A DNA stretch of 35,026 bases from Priapulus caudatus (Eukaryota; Priapulida; Priapulimorpha; Priapulimorphida; Priapulidae). The stretch covers positions 25,589 to 60,614 of the forward strand of contig NW_014577686.1 of assembly GCF_000485595.1 (NCBI RefSeq). The letters run 5' to 3'. The position numbers and the translations under genes were made by a program. Under the pieces are notes generated by a model, which ran no database searches, was not told the origin of the DNA, and worked only from the letters and a program-made list of their open reading frames with translations. Of this stretch, positions 22,801 through 28,678 are shown piece by piece. The number at the start of each line of letters is the position of its first letter. Position 1 is the stretch's first letter.

Positions 22801-24600
22801 AGAAGCCGATTTCTTTATTGAATCTACATAATCAAATATTCGGTTCTCAAAGGAAATGTCTACGTTTCAGCGGGGCGGAGCTTTCAGACCTTGCGAGTCC
22901 CACAGATGACAAAATGGCGGACGAGCTGCAGCGAGATCGGACGAGCACCGGTGATACAGACCGGCAGACGCCAACGAGCACGCCCGACCAGAAGTCAAGA
23001 TCTCCCTCGTCGGAATCAGACCCGTAAGCCTTACCTAATCAATTCACGGCGGATAGTCAGACGTTTAGCCTAGCTTCCAATCTTTAGCTGGTGAGCCTAT
23101 GTGCCGAATATGTTTACTCTTTGATATAAACATAACATAAATTAACATATAAACGTATGACAATATCCTGTAGAGGTTGCAGTTCAAATTTGTTTTTTTA
23201 ATTTTAGCACAGCGAACTTGGCAAGAAAACCGAGGGCAAGCTCCACGTGTTCGCAGGTAGGTAAAGATAAGATAGGCAGGTTAGCAACTGTACTTTGATA
23301 CGGATATGCTTCACTGTTTAACAACAAATCGTAAAAACGCAATTAAGTAGAACTAGGTAACATATACAGTGAGCCCGGCGCACACGTGAGTAATTTTACT
23401 CAAGTAAAATGATGCATGCGTCAAAATACTCACGCGTAATATTTTCAGCGTTCACCGCACACGTGAGTAAAATTACTCAAGGTATAAGTGGTAATGCAGA
23501 TCACGTGATTGTGCGCAGCCAATACTGGGCGCACAATGATTTAAACGCATGCGCTGTGAGTACCAGTGTTGAGTAAATTTGCGCAGGTAGCGCGCACACG
23601 TTGAGTATTTTGACGCATAATTCAAAAATTATCAAACACGTTTGATATCGAGTTTCTTGATGCATGCGTCAAAATACTTAACGAAAATCCGCCGCACACG
23701 CGAGTATTTTGACGCCTGCATCATTTTACTTGAGTAAGATAACTCACGTGTGCGCCGGGCTTTACCTACTGCTAGTAACTTACCTTGAGATTTTATTTCA
23801 AGGCCGTTGTGTTCACGTATTGAATGACTCTTATGTTAATTAATGCCCTTGCATCCGTCGCAATTAACTTACTTTTAGTTTAATTTAAATAATGCTACAG
23901 TAATATTCTTTAATCAGCAACTCGACATGAGGGTATACCTGGGCCTTTTCTGGAGCTTTGTGTGGTGGTTATTCCTACAAGGGTCCGTGTCTCTCCTTTA
24001 GAAGTAAATAACATAGATCCTATATATACCTTAGCTATATTGTTGTAATTGACCGGTGGAACCACACGCGAGGCGACGTCTGCATATCAGACAAGACATC
24101 GTGTTATCTATCCACCCAAGTGAATGTCTAAAACCAAACCTACACTCCCCTACGCGCAGGTGAAATATATGAGGCTACAGACACATGATGTGTGTAGCCA
24201 ACTTACACAAAATAAATTGTGTACGTCGAATGGTAAGCTGTTGACGTCTTCTGATCGAGTGAAATCTTCACGCAGGTATCTCACGACTCCGGCATAACGT
24301 TCGTCACGGCCGACGACCAGTCACGATCCGACGACCAGCTGCCGAAGCGGCATGCGGCAGTGGCAGCGACGACGACGGCGGCGGCCGGGTATCAGAGGCA
24401 CGCCAGCTGGCATAACGAGATCGACATGACGACACCCGACGACGCTTGCGCCCTCTTCCACGCCGCGGCGACGTCGTATAGCTCCGGTGATTCGGCCGAC
24501 TTCGTCTTCGTCGACGTAGCGACGACGCGGGAGCACGTGCCGTCATATCGCGGCCGCACGCAGTCGATGCCCGGCGAGCCGCCGAAGACGGCGCCGCAGC

Positions 24601-24648
<48 letters not shown>

Positions 24649-26927
24649 ACATCTACGAGGAACTGTCGCACTTCCGAAAGAACGTCAGCAAGTTTCTCGG
24701 CATTGTGCCGCCGGGGGAGGAGGCGCCGCCGGAGCTTCCTTCGCGCCCGCGTGCTCTCAGCAAAGCCTGCACTCCGTCGCGGGAGGCGCCGCCGCCGCCG
24801 TTTGCTCGACTGGCGGCGGCGGCGGCACGCAGCGTCTCCGTGGAACCTCGCGCCGCCGCCGCCGCCGCGCCGTGCGCTGACACGGCGATGAAGAACAGCA
24901 ACAGCTTCCCGGAGCTCGCAAATAACATCTGTCATGCTGAACCCAACGTCGAATCCGGTTCCTCGACTCTGCCGCGCCCGAGCAAAAGCAGTCGGCCGAG
25001 CCTGCTGCCGGTCCAGCAGGAGCGCGCGGTCCCCGCGGGTGGAGACTACGACGTTCCGCCGTCGCCCGAGCGCGTCTGCAGCGTCGAGCACCCGGCGGTG
25101 ACGGCGTGGCGAGAGGCGGGGGGATACGACGTGCTGCCGTTCAGCCGTCCCGTCAAGTTCCATCAGGCGTTCGCTGGCCTTGTCTCACCTACCGTCGGTC
25201 GGCCTGCAAGTCCTATGACAGCGCGCAGTGCAGCTCTAGGTCACGAATTCATTCCAGGTCCAGTTGCGGTTCCAGGTACGAGTTCAGCTTCCGTTGTGGA
25301 ATCGGTCCCAGGGCCAACTGCAGGTCTGGCTCCTGCCTCGCTTCCGGAACCAGTTCCAGCTGCAGCTCCATTTCTGCGTCCAATTTCTATTGTGGAATCA
25401 GACTCAGGCGCGGCTATGGCCTCCGGCGCAGCGTTCGTAGCGTCGCACCTCATCAAGAAGCGACTGCCACGACCCCACTCCTTAAGCATGGAGCTGTTCC
25501 GCACCGCTGAGCAGCGAACGTCTGCGCTGCCGAGTCTCGACATGACGAAGCAGCGCACTGCGTCGAGGTCGGACGGTAGGGAGCCTGCTGCTAGCGTCAC
25601 CCGTCATCCGTCATCCTGGCATCCCGATCCGAGTGACGACACCGCGAGGACGGCGCCGCAGGACGACGTCGAGTGGAGACACGTCGGCGAGCAGCAGTAC
25701 GACGCCGACAAAGCCACTCCGTGGCCGACGATAGCCGATGACCCTTTCTCCGTGCCGCCGCACGCGAAGCAGCATCCTCAGCGTCGCTGGGCCTCGGCCG
25801 CCGCAGTCCTGACCGAGCGAGCAGCAGCAGCAGCAGCACCATCTGTCGGCTCCGACGAGCAAGCTCACACGTCGGCGGGGAAACCGACCGGCTACCGATC
25901 GGTTTTCGCGCGGAAGCCCCAGCGACCGACGACGCTCGCCTTGAAGACGGTCGACAGCGACTGGGAAGTGTTCATCAGCAAGCGAGCCATGCAGAAGAAC
26001 TGGGCGCCCGCCGCGTCGCCGACGCGCGACGCCTATCCGTCGGCCAGTCCGCCAGAGATGCTTAGCGGCCGCGCCCGCTCCGCATCGTCGTCTGCGGGTT
26101 ACGAAGCGGGCGCGGAGAGGACGGAGGGGATGAGGCTGGCAGTGGGCTGCCGAGTGCACGGCCCGTCGTTGCGCACCGAGGGCCAGACGAGCCTGCCGAC
26201 CATCATCCAGGGTCAGCCAGCGACCGGTTACTCTCGCCGTGCTCGTAGGTTGATGCTGGGACTGTCGTCTCCCGGCGATCGGACGTCTCCGCCGTTGCCG
26301 CTCTACGGAAAGACGGCGCCACCTGTCCGGTTGGCGTCGCCGTCGGCGGCGAGCGAGGGCCGCGTAGATCAGCGATCACACGAGGAAACAATACCACACG
26401 GCTCCACACCGGGATCACCGCCGCGGTGTGCGAACGAGAGTTCGGCGTGGGCGATATTCGACAAGGGCGGAGCCGTCGCAGTGGAGAAACGATGGCACAT
26501 CGACGAGACAGCTCAGCCGGTAGAGCCTCAATGCCCGGCCCCCGAACTTGGCCGAATTCCAGGTCTGCGCAGCGACAGGCCACGGCCGCCGACGCCGACA
26601 CGGGAATCTTTGCCGACGGACAGAGTTCAACCCGACGCCGACGCGGCTCGACTGAACGGTGTGCGGGAGATACTGAGATTAGCGCAGATAGACGCCATAC
26701 GTGAAGCGGCTTTGATCTCGCGCGGGAACGAGCCGTCGTGCGATGCGGCTGTTCCGAGGGCCGACAACGCGACGGTGCTCGCGGAGGCCGTTGCTGCGGG
26801 GGTCGGCGCGGGGGATCGACGTGGGGAACCAGTCTACAGCCCCGTAAAAGCAAGGTCAGCTACCAGCAAGCCCGTGCAGCAGCACAGTGACACGAGCGGG
26901 ACGGGCTTGTTGGAGCAGTGGTTATAA
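4382..26927 (+). CDS. Dok-7-like adaptor: PH and IRS-type PTB domains with a long disordered tail
   Basis: Eight coding exons join in phase: 4382-4465, 19309-19469, 20501-20652, 21923-22142, 22504-22617, 22871-23023, 23208-23256 and 24276-26927, giving 1194 residues. Residues about 8-128 form a PH domain: ISGLLLV strand, WKKRW, and the C-terminal helix with Trp112. Residues 134-240 form an IRS/Dok-type PTB domain. The tail has DSGI (315-318), 14 Asp (421-434), PELPSR (463-468, SH3-binding type), YDVP (Tyr569), YDVL (Tyr595) and YSPV (Tyr1165). Vertebrate Dok-7 binds MuSK through PH-PTB and recruits Crk through two C-terminal YxxP tyrosines; the paired sites here fit that plan. Human Dok-7 is about 500 residues, so this tail is far longer. 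Family is fairly sure, Dok-7 orthology likely but unproven. Confidence 0.75.
4680..4886 (-). other. duplicated minus-strand open frame with only synonymous differences
   Basis: A 67-codon minus-strand frame here and at 2894-3097 translates identically. The four base differences between the copies (2906, 2948, 2963 and 3038 in the upstream copy) all fall in the third codon position of this frame. The frame has no ATG at its start (it opens at TTG), and the translation is hydrophobic and basic with no family resemblance. With only four differences this may be chance. I list it as an observation, not a gene. Confidence 0.15.
5042..5143. mobile_element. micro-hairpin element, copy 4 (rearranged)
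   Basis: It starts TCAGGAGTAGATAATA and ends TCTACTCCTGA, with the interior shuffled into extra copies of CTGATAAGATCT. It is followed by TAAGA, as in the homologous copy at 3206-3247. The left flank was altered by a local duplication, so the left target repeat is lost. Confidence 0.5.
5204..5251 (+). repeat. poly-G/A tract, G-quadruplex-prone
   Basis: Nearly continuous runs of three to five G separated by single A residues, at least nine runs. It has strong G-quadruplex and triplex potential. Confidence 0.85.
5261..5595. mobile_element. 335-bp TIR element carrying telomere-like repeats
   Basis: Terminal inverted repeats of 47 bp (5261-5307 and 5549-5595) differ at only a few positions and start GCTGATAGGGTCTATG. 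The motif GGAACGTACCCTGG recurs inside the left end. The interior includes TTAGGG-type repeats. No transposase is present and no certain target duplication was found. Confidence 0.6.
5358..5429 (+). repeat. interstitial telomere-type (TTAGGG)n
   Basis: About ten TTAGGG units, some variant (TTAGTG, TTAGAG, TCAGGG), split by TATACGCGCG at 5389-5398. TTAGGG is the ancestral animal telomere repeat. It argues against insects (TTAGG) and nematodes (TTAGGC). Confidence 0.8.
5628..5828. mobile_element. 201-bp palindromic element
   Basis: Arms of about 70 bp (5628-5697 and 5759-5828) read CACTGGCAGCCAGAACAAG inward and pair with few mismatches. The centre is made of TATAACAAC/TATATAG repeats. Such a long inverted repeat would form a cruciform or a hairpin RNA. 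It is non-coding. Confidence 0.7.
6054..6209 (+). promoter_or_regulatory. TATA-containing module, copy P2 (inside intron 1)
   Basis: Second copy of the 3688-3811 module, with TATATAAG at 6116-6123 and an extra 21-23 bp upstream of the shared ACGAAATCTGCG. The leader after GTTATTTT(T/G)CAGGT is repeated once more at 6220-6245. It lies within intron 1 of the Dok-7-like gene, so if active it would start transcripts lacking exon 1. Confidence 0.35.
6243..6283 (+). repeat. (AAG)n microsatellite
   Basis: About 13 AAG units, within a longer purine-rich leader from 6170 to 6310. Confidence 0.9.
6310..7358. other. intron 1 sequence without a supported gene
   Basis: The stretch 6310-6540 is purine-rich and ends in ACAAAACTGGCGACGCG, reminiscent of sequence just inside some LTR retrotransposons. 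That similarity is weak. From 6600 to 7358 it is ordinary mixed sequence. The open frames of 60-70 codons on both strands lack any family signal. Confidence 0.35.
7359..7412. repeat. 18-bp perfect inverted repeat, fragment related to the 3254 foldback
   Basis: CACTGTGCACAAACTCAC (7359-7376) pairs perfectly with 7395-7412 across an 18-base loop. TTTGTGCACAG followed by GCGCG and GTGCGG at 7401-7424 matches the inner right arm of the foldback element at 3254-3659, so this looks like a shortened relative. Confidence 0.55.
7696..7745. mobile_element. micro-hairpin element, copy 5 (perfect 5-bp target duplication)
   Basis: A 50-bp element: TCAGAGGTGAATAATGACAA pairs with the right arm ending CGCCCCTGG. 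TATAA flanks both sides (7691-7695 and 7746-7750). Immediately upstream, 7682-7695 reads TCAGAGGTGTATAA, which matches the family's left terminus, so this copy appears to have inserted into an older member. Confidence 0.65.
8006..8222. repeat. CA-rich / CACG alternating tract
   Basis: Imperfect (CA)n mixed with ACGCAC and ACATAC units over about 215 bp. All the long overlapping frames here come from the repeat and none is supported as coding. Confidence 0.85.
8223..9522. other. intron 1 sequence, nothing recognised
   Basis: Mixed AT-rich sequence. A 101-codon minus-strand open frame (8438-8743) has no domain signature. No tandem or long inverted repeat was seen. Confidence 0.35.
9523..9640. 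repeat. (TG)n microsatellite grading into (TGCG)n
   Basis: About 65 bp of uninterrupted TG followed by GTGC units. Alternating purine-pyrimidine, so Z-DNA-prone. Confidence 0.95.
9641..10335. other. intron 1 sequence, nothing recognised
   Basis: No supported gene or repeat apart from a C run at 9881-9890. It ends at the left boundary of the second direct duplication. Confidence 0.35.
10336..12489. repeat. second direct duplication, upstream copy (blocks A1 and B1)
   Basis: Block A1 (10336 to about 10990) matches 12488-13151. Block B1 (about 11018-12489) matches 16735-19357 once the 17261-18416 insert is removed; the two B blocks are then almost the same length. The copy ends 49 bases into exon 2 and is followed directly by the start of block A, with a 2-base AA overlap (12488-12489). 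That is the signature of a simple tandem duplication. Confidence 0.85.
10696..10922. mobile_element. CAGTGGCG-ended MITE, copy in block A1
   Basis: The left end CAGTGGCGTACTTAG and the right end, reverse-complemented, CAGTGGCGGATCCAG enclose 227 bp with G and C runs. Both duplicates carry it, so it predates the duplication. Similar ends appear alone at about 15460, 20680 and 20860. The type is widespread in invertebrate genomes. Confidence 0.6.
12441..12551 (+). pseudogene. truncated copy of exon 2 of the Dok-7-like gene
   Basis: The acceptor ACTCTCATCAG and the first 49 bases of exon 2 are intact, encoding [16 protein letters not shown]. The duplication junction then replaces the rest of the exon with intron sequence. 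The frame continues ISLRKSINC and stops at 12549-12551. If spliced to exon 1 (phase 0, permitted) it would give a cut-off PH domain. The exon has lost its donor, so its use would need a cryptic one such as GTTAGG at 12547. Confidence 0.85.
12488..13151. repeat. second direct duplication, downstream block A2
   Basis: Matches 10336-10990, including the CAGTGGCG-type element (here 12841-13071). It diverges after GATTGCAGAGCTGA, where the upstream copy runs directly into block B while this copy meets about 3.6 kb of other repeats before block B2. Confidence 0.85.
13160..13400. repeat. G-run/C-run transposon ends with GAAAAA-rich filling
   Basis: GGTCACCCCCC followed by TCATTTGCAAGAAAA occurs twice (about 13210-13240 and 13367-13397) around a 95-bp (GAAAAA)n-like purine tract (13230-13328). 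GGCGCCAC at 13183 resembles the end of the same class of element. Frames through it are poly-Lys or poly-Ser artefacts. Confidence 0.6.
13584..13612. repeat. (GTGC)n microsatellite
   Basis: About seven GTGC units. Confidence 0.9.
13810..13877. repeat. (CG)n-(TG)n alternating tract
   Basis: Uninterrupted CG alternation (13825-13842) flows into TG alternation. This is the best Z-DNA candidate in the window. Confidence 0.9.
13960..14200. repeat. degenerate tandem repeat with AGTTCC(G/A)GAG core
   Basis: The core AGTTCCGGAGACCCC recurs about every 60 bp in four to five diverged copies. Non-coding, origin unknown. Confidence 0.45.
14369..14498. mobile_element. MITE with CCGGATTCATCAAC ends
   Basis: CCGGATTCATCAAC at the left and GTTGATGAATTCCGG at the right form terminal inverted repeats about 130 bp apart, with GGTGCGATTCATCAACG repeated inside. 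A further end of the same type (TTGATGAATCGCACC) lies at 15134-15148, so the unit may once have been about 780 bp. Confidence 0.5.
14703..14879. repeat. ACGT/GTGC alternating purine-pyrimidine tract
   Basis: Irregular units of GTGCGTGC and CACGTACA, many of them self-complementary (GTGCAC, GTACGTAC). The open frames here (up to 164 codons) are Cys/Arg/Val or Thr/His repeats and are not genes. Confidence 0.8.
14880..15780. other. intron 1 patchwork of transposon ends
   Basis: Several solo transposon termini: CCAGGGGCGTG (15169), GGGGTCTAA with C runs (15239-15310), GGCGCCGCCCCTGAG (15333) and CTGGCTACGCCACTG (15450). The 218-codon frame starting at 15408 crosses these and the next MITE, so it is not supported. 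Confidence 0.45.
15781..16060. mobile_element. 280-bp MITE with AATTTTCGTGG modules
   Basis: The left end AGCAGCACACTTCACCATTT and the right end, complemented, GGCAGCACTCTTCACCATTT open inverted repeats of about 47 bp. The module CAATTTTCGTGG or a variant recurs about six times inside in both orientations. Confidence 0.65.
16101..16145. mobile_element. micro-hairpin element, copy 6
   Basis: A 45-bp element starting TCAGGAGTGTATAATATAG and ending CACTCCTGA. The flanks are TGCGA (16096-16100) and TGCTA (16146-16150), 4 of 5 alike. Confidence 0.6.
16398..16444. mobile_element. micro-hairpin element, copy 7
   Basis: A 47-bp element starting TAAGGAGTAAATAATATT and ending TTATTTACTCCTGA. The flanks are TA repeats, so the target duplication cannot be placed. 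It lies 5 bases from the assembly gap. Confidence 0.5.
16450..16461. other. assembly gap (12 N)
   Basis: Twelve N characters directly before a pentanucleotide repeat. The true length here is unknown. Confidence 1.
16462..16605. repeat. (TATTA)n satellite-like run
   Basis: About 28 pentamer units, nearly perfect, truncated by the gap on the left. Confidence 0.95.
17835..18178. mobile_element. foldback element nested in the HINE-like element
   Basis: Arms of about 95 bp (17835-17930 and 18085-18178) start CTCCAGTACTAGACTAGC and are about 90 percent alike by eye, around a spacer of about 155 bp. It could have inserted separately or be part of the element. Confidence 0.65.
18302..18380. repeat. 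(ACGG)n tetranucleotide repeat
   Basis: About 18 ACGG units with a few variants, close to the right border of the HINE-like element, where pearl elements characteristically carry such an array. Confidence 0.9.
19309..19469 (+). CDS. Dok-7-like gene, coding exon 2 (first half of PH domain)
   Basis: Acceptor CTCTCATCAG at 19299-19308; donor at 19470 (TATAG|GTAGAT). 161 nt, entering in phase 0 and leaving a 2-nt partial codon. It encodes VWKKRWVTM, later [12 protein letters not shown] and VRRTSTY. WKKRW is the hallmark of PH strand 2, and the K-G-x-S-S-x-x-L-E-D-I pattern resembles Dok-7. Confidence 0.85.
19490..20370. repeat. (ATCC)n arrays filling intron 2
   Basis: ATCC repeats occupy 19490-19650, scattered parts of 19738-19915, and 20042-20370, with about 120 bp of ordinary sequence between. 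Most of the 1-kb intron is this repeat. The Pro/Ser/His/Ile frames of up to 139 codons reading through are artefacts. Confidence 0.9.
20501..20652 (+). CDS. Dok-7-like gene, coding exon 3 (second half of PH domain)
   Basis: Acceptor CCTCGCGCAG at 20491-20500; donor at 20653 (GCG|GTAAGT). 152 nt. It encodes [20 protein letters not shown] and then the C-terminal helix with [11 protein letters not shown]; Trp112 is the near-invariant PH tryptophan. Confidence 0.9.
21543..21697. mobile_element. 155-bp MITE in intron 3
   Basis: GTCCGTTGTCAGAA (21543-21556) and its exact complement TTCTGACAACGGAC (21684-21697) bound a non-coding AT-rich interior. No certain target repeat. Confidence 0.5.
21923..22142 (+). 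CDS. Dok-7-like gene, coding exon 4 (IRS-type PTB domain, most of it)
   Basis: Acceptor TCTTTTTCGCAG at 21911-21922; donor at 22143 (ATAG|GTAAAC). 220 nt, residues 133-206. It encodes [34 protein letters not shown] and [10 protein letters not shown], the strand order of the Dok/IRS PTB fold. Where Dok proteins have R-R-Y after W-P-x-x-x-L, this has Lys183-Ser184-Phe185. Confidence 0.9.
22504..22617 (+). CDS. Dok-7-like gene, coding exon 5 (end of PTB domain)
   Basis: Acceptor TTATTATTCAG ending at 22503; donor at 22618 (GAAG|GTAGCT). 114 nt, residues 206-244. It encodes the last strand and C-terminal helix: [13 protein letters not shown] and [13 protein letters not shown], matching the helix that closes IRS-type PTB domains. 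Confidence 0.88.
22871..23023 (+). CDS. Dok-7-like gene, coding exon 6 (linker)
   Basis: Acceptor TACGTTTCAG at 22861-22870; donor at 23024 (CCC|GTAAGC). 153 nt. It encodes a polar linker, [19 protein letters not shown] then a Thr/Ser/Pro/Asp-rich part, with no domain. Phase fits both neighbours. Confidence 0.8.
23208..23256 (+). CDS. Dok-7-like gene, coding exon 7 (49-nt small exon)
   Basis: Acceptor TTTTTTTAATTTTAG ending at 23207; donor at 23257 (CGCAG|GTAGGT). It encodes [16 protein letters not shown] and is the only piece that carries phase from exon 6 (one base needed) to exon 8 (phase 0). It may be an optional cassette, but skipping it would shift the frame. Confidence 0.7.
23373..23760. 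mobile_element. MITE in intron 7 with GCCCGGCGCACACGTGAGT ends
   Basis: Terminal inverted repeats of about 65 bp, nearly perfect, then internal modules CAAAATACT, GCACACG and ACTCAAG in both orientations. 388 bp, non-coding. No clear target duplication could be set. Confidence 0.7.
24276..26927 (+). CDS. Dok-7-like gene, terminal coding exon 8 (883-residue tail)
   Basis: Acceptor ATCTTCACGCAG at 24264-24275; TAA stop at 26925-26927. The frame is open through the acceptor and carries no ATG near its start, so it is an exon, not a gene of its own. The tail is Pro/Ala/Ser/Arg-rich and GC-rich, predicted disordered. It holds DSGI, poly-Asp, IYEEL (Tyr438), PELPSR, YDVP, YDVL, YSPV, and a predicted helix [19 protein letters not shown] near residues 1105-1125. 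Opposite-strand frames of up to 216 codons are shadows of its GC-rich codons. Confidence 0.85.
24603..24644 (+). repeat. coding (GAC)14 microsatellite
   Basis: Fourteen perfect GAC codons give Asp421-434, just before the IYEEL motif. Uniform codon use indicates recent slippage, so length is likely variable between alleles. Confidence 0.95.
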
Positions 26928-28265
26928 GGACCCGACGGCGGCTGCAGCCCTGACAGAGCGATGCGGTGTGGAACTGGTCGATGTAAATTCATTACATCAA
27001 GAGCTAATAATACCTCTCTCTCTCTCTCTCTATCTCTCTAATGGTATTATTAGCTCTTGATTACATCTCGAGCGATCTCCATGTAAGCAGATGCTTGAAT
27101 ACTCGCTAACCAGCACACATCTTCCTACTCAGACCACGCTGCTGCGAAATAGCATATACCGATATCGCCAGGCAATGTCGGCTTAGCACCACGCGGATAT
27201 TAAGTGTTCTATACTGCGGTGGAGCCTCGTAGCCATGATAGGAACTTGTCTCTTCATTATAACGCGTTGTCCGAGCTGTTGCGACAGTGCTGCCGCCCGT
27301 CTAAGGCATATGTATCGCTGTGTCGGTTTTGAGAAAGTTTTCCCCAACCTTGGAACGCGTGTAAACAGTATATAATAGGGAAAGAGAATTGTTGTCTTGT
27401 AGGAGAGATTCTAATAACAATTTGATGTGCGTATGCTTACAGCTGCTAGGCGTGCGGAACCACGGTGCATGAGCCACGTCTGTCTGTCTGTCGCAAACGA
27501 CAACAGTCCCGAAACAAAGACGCCATGTTTGATATTGGCGCTATCAAAACACAATGGCTACGCGTCCGGTCATCCATTACAAAGCTCAGCACAGATTCCC
27601 AAATCCACGTCACGCCACGCCCCCTTTCAAATCGTTGATTTTACTGGATTTACTATTGCTTCAAAGGTTACAGACACATTTTTTTGATAAAATACCTAAA
27701 GGTAGTAATATTATGGTAAAAATTTATTGTTTATTGTTTTTTACTGAAAAAATATAGTTGGGTTCACATTAGAAATATATGACCGGACGCGTAGCCTGGG
27801 AGCTGGGCGTCCGGTAACCGGAGGCGTAGCCAGTAGCCACGGCCTTATCAAAAACATATCCATACAATTAAATGCTTGTATGCAGATACTATACAATGGT
27901 ATAGATATGTCGATGCGGTTTCATTCATTATCACATTTCTCAACCGTGTTTGCGTTGGTTGGTGTCTTGCATTTGCGCATGGGCATGCCTTGGGCACGTG
28001 CAAACCACGCGGTGTTTAGATACGCAGTGCGTTATCTGACGTAAAACAAACATCGTTTGTCGAGCGTACCTAGCCGTGACACCGGCGAGGTACGATGTCA
28101 GACGTTCGTCCCAAGTAGTCCGTGCGCTGTCGACTATCGCTACTGTACGTTTAGAAATACGGCGACCGGTGAGAACGCTTTTGTATATAGTGTACATTTC
28201 GTATAATGTTATCGCTCAGATTTTTTGCGTAAGCGGCTCTGGGTACCATCGTCAATAGTTAGGGG
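26928..28265. other. 3' UTR and intergenic sequence after the Dok-7-like gene
   Basis: No perfect AATAAA was seen in the first few hundred bases after the stop, so the transcript end is not placed. Features inside are the micro-hairpin at 26997 and an 18-bp inverted repeat, GGCTACGCGTCCGGTCAT at 27556-27573 against 27779-27796, which probably bounds a small MITE. Small open frames lack any family signal. Confidence 0.4.
26997..27060. mobile_element. micro-hairpin element, copy 8 (perfect 5-bp target duplication)
   Basis: A 64-bp element: TCAAGAGCTAATAATACC, a CT-repeat loop, and the exact inverted arm ending TAGCTCTTGA. TTACA flanks both sides (26992-26996 and 27061-27065). It lies 70 bp after the stop codon and so is probably in the 3' UTR. 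Confidence 0.75.
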
Positions 28266-28274
28266 ATGTCATCA

Positions 28275-28276
<2 letters not shown>

Positions 28277-28318
<42 letters not shown>
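28277..28318. repeat. (TA)n microsatellite
   Basis: About 20 TA units. Confidence 0.95.
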
Positions 28319-28319
<1 letters not shown>

Positions 28320-28678
28320 ATAAGACTTTTTCAATCTATAGCGAATACAGGTGGAAAATGTAGTCGCCATCTGCGAGTAAGTCTCGGCGGGCTTTGCGCA
28401 ATAGATTCGAGGACGGGGTCGCGAATCGGCAGTAGTGTGTATTTGGACTATAAGTATCGCAAGTATATGACGGGCTGTTTATCAACCGCACTACACGCTC
28501 ACGGATACGCGCAGCGCAAACAGAGCGGCATGTCACAGACGTTGTTTGCGTATGCGCCGAATACGGTATATATCAAAATAGAAAAGATGTAATATTCCGA
28601 AATGTTTCAGCATTACACAAATGCGCGCGGCGTCATCCATAGACGCTAACTACTTAATGTCTTTATTGCAGTTAATGC
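28319..28678. other. unassigned sequence before the minisatellite
   Basis: No recognised gene. TTTATTGCAG (28661-28670) resembles a splice acceptor immediately before the repeat array, but no upstream exon supports it. Confidence 0.3.

Noticed and set aside
24304-26853. Arg/Ala/Pro-rich frames of 60-216 codons on the other frames of exon 8
   Set aside because: They are shadows of GC-rich coding sequence, with no start context or domain.
24360-26927. A self-standing 855-residue gene beginning at GTG 24360
   Set aside because: The frame is open upstream to a good splice acceptor at 24274-24275, phase matches exon 7, and there is no ATG there. It is the terminal exon of the larger gene.
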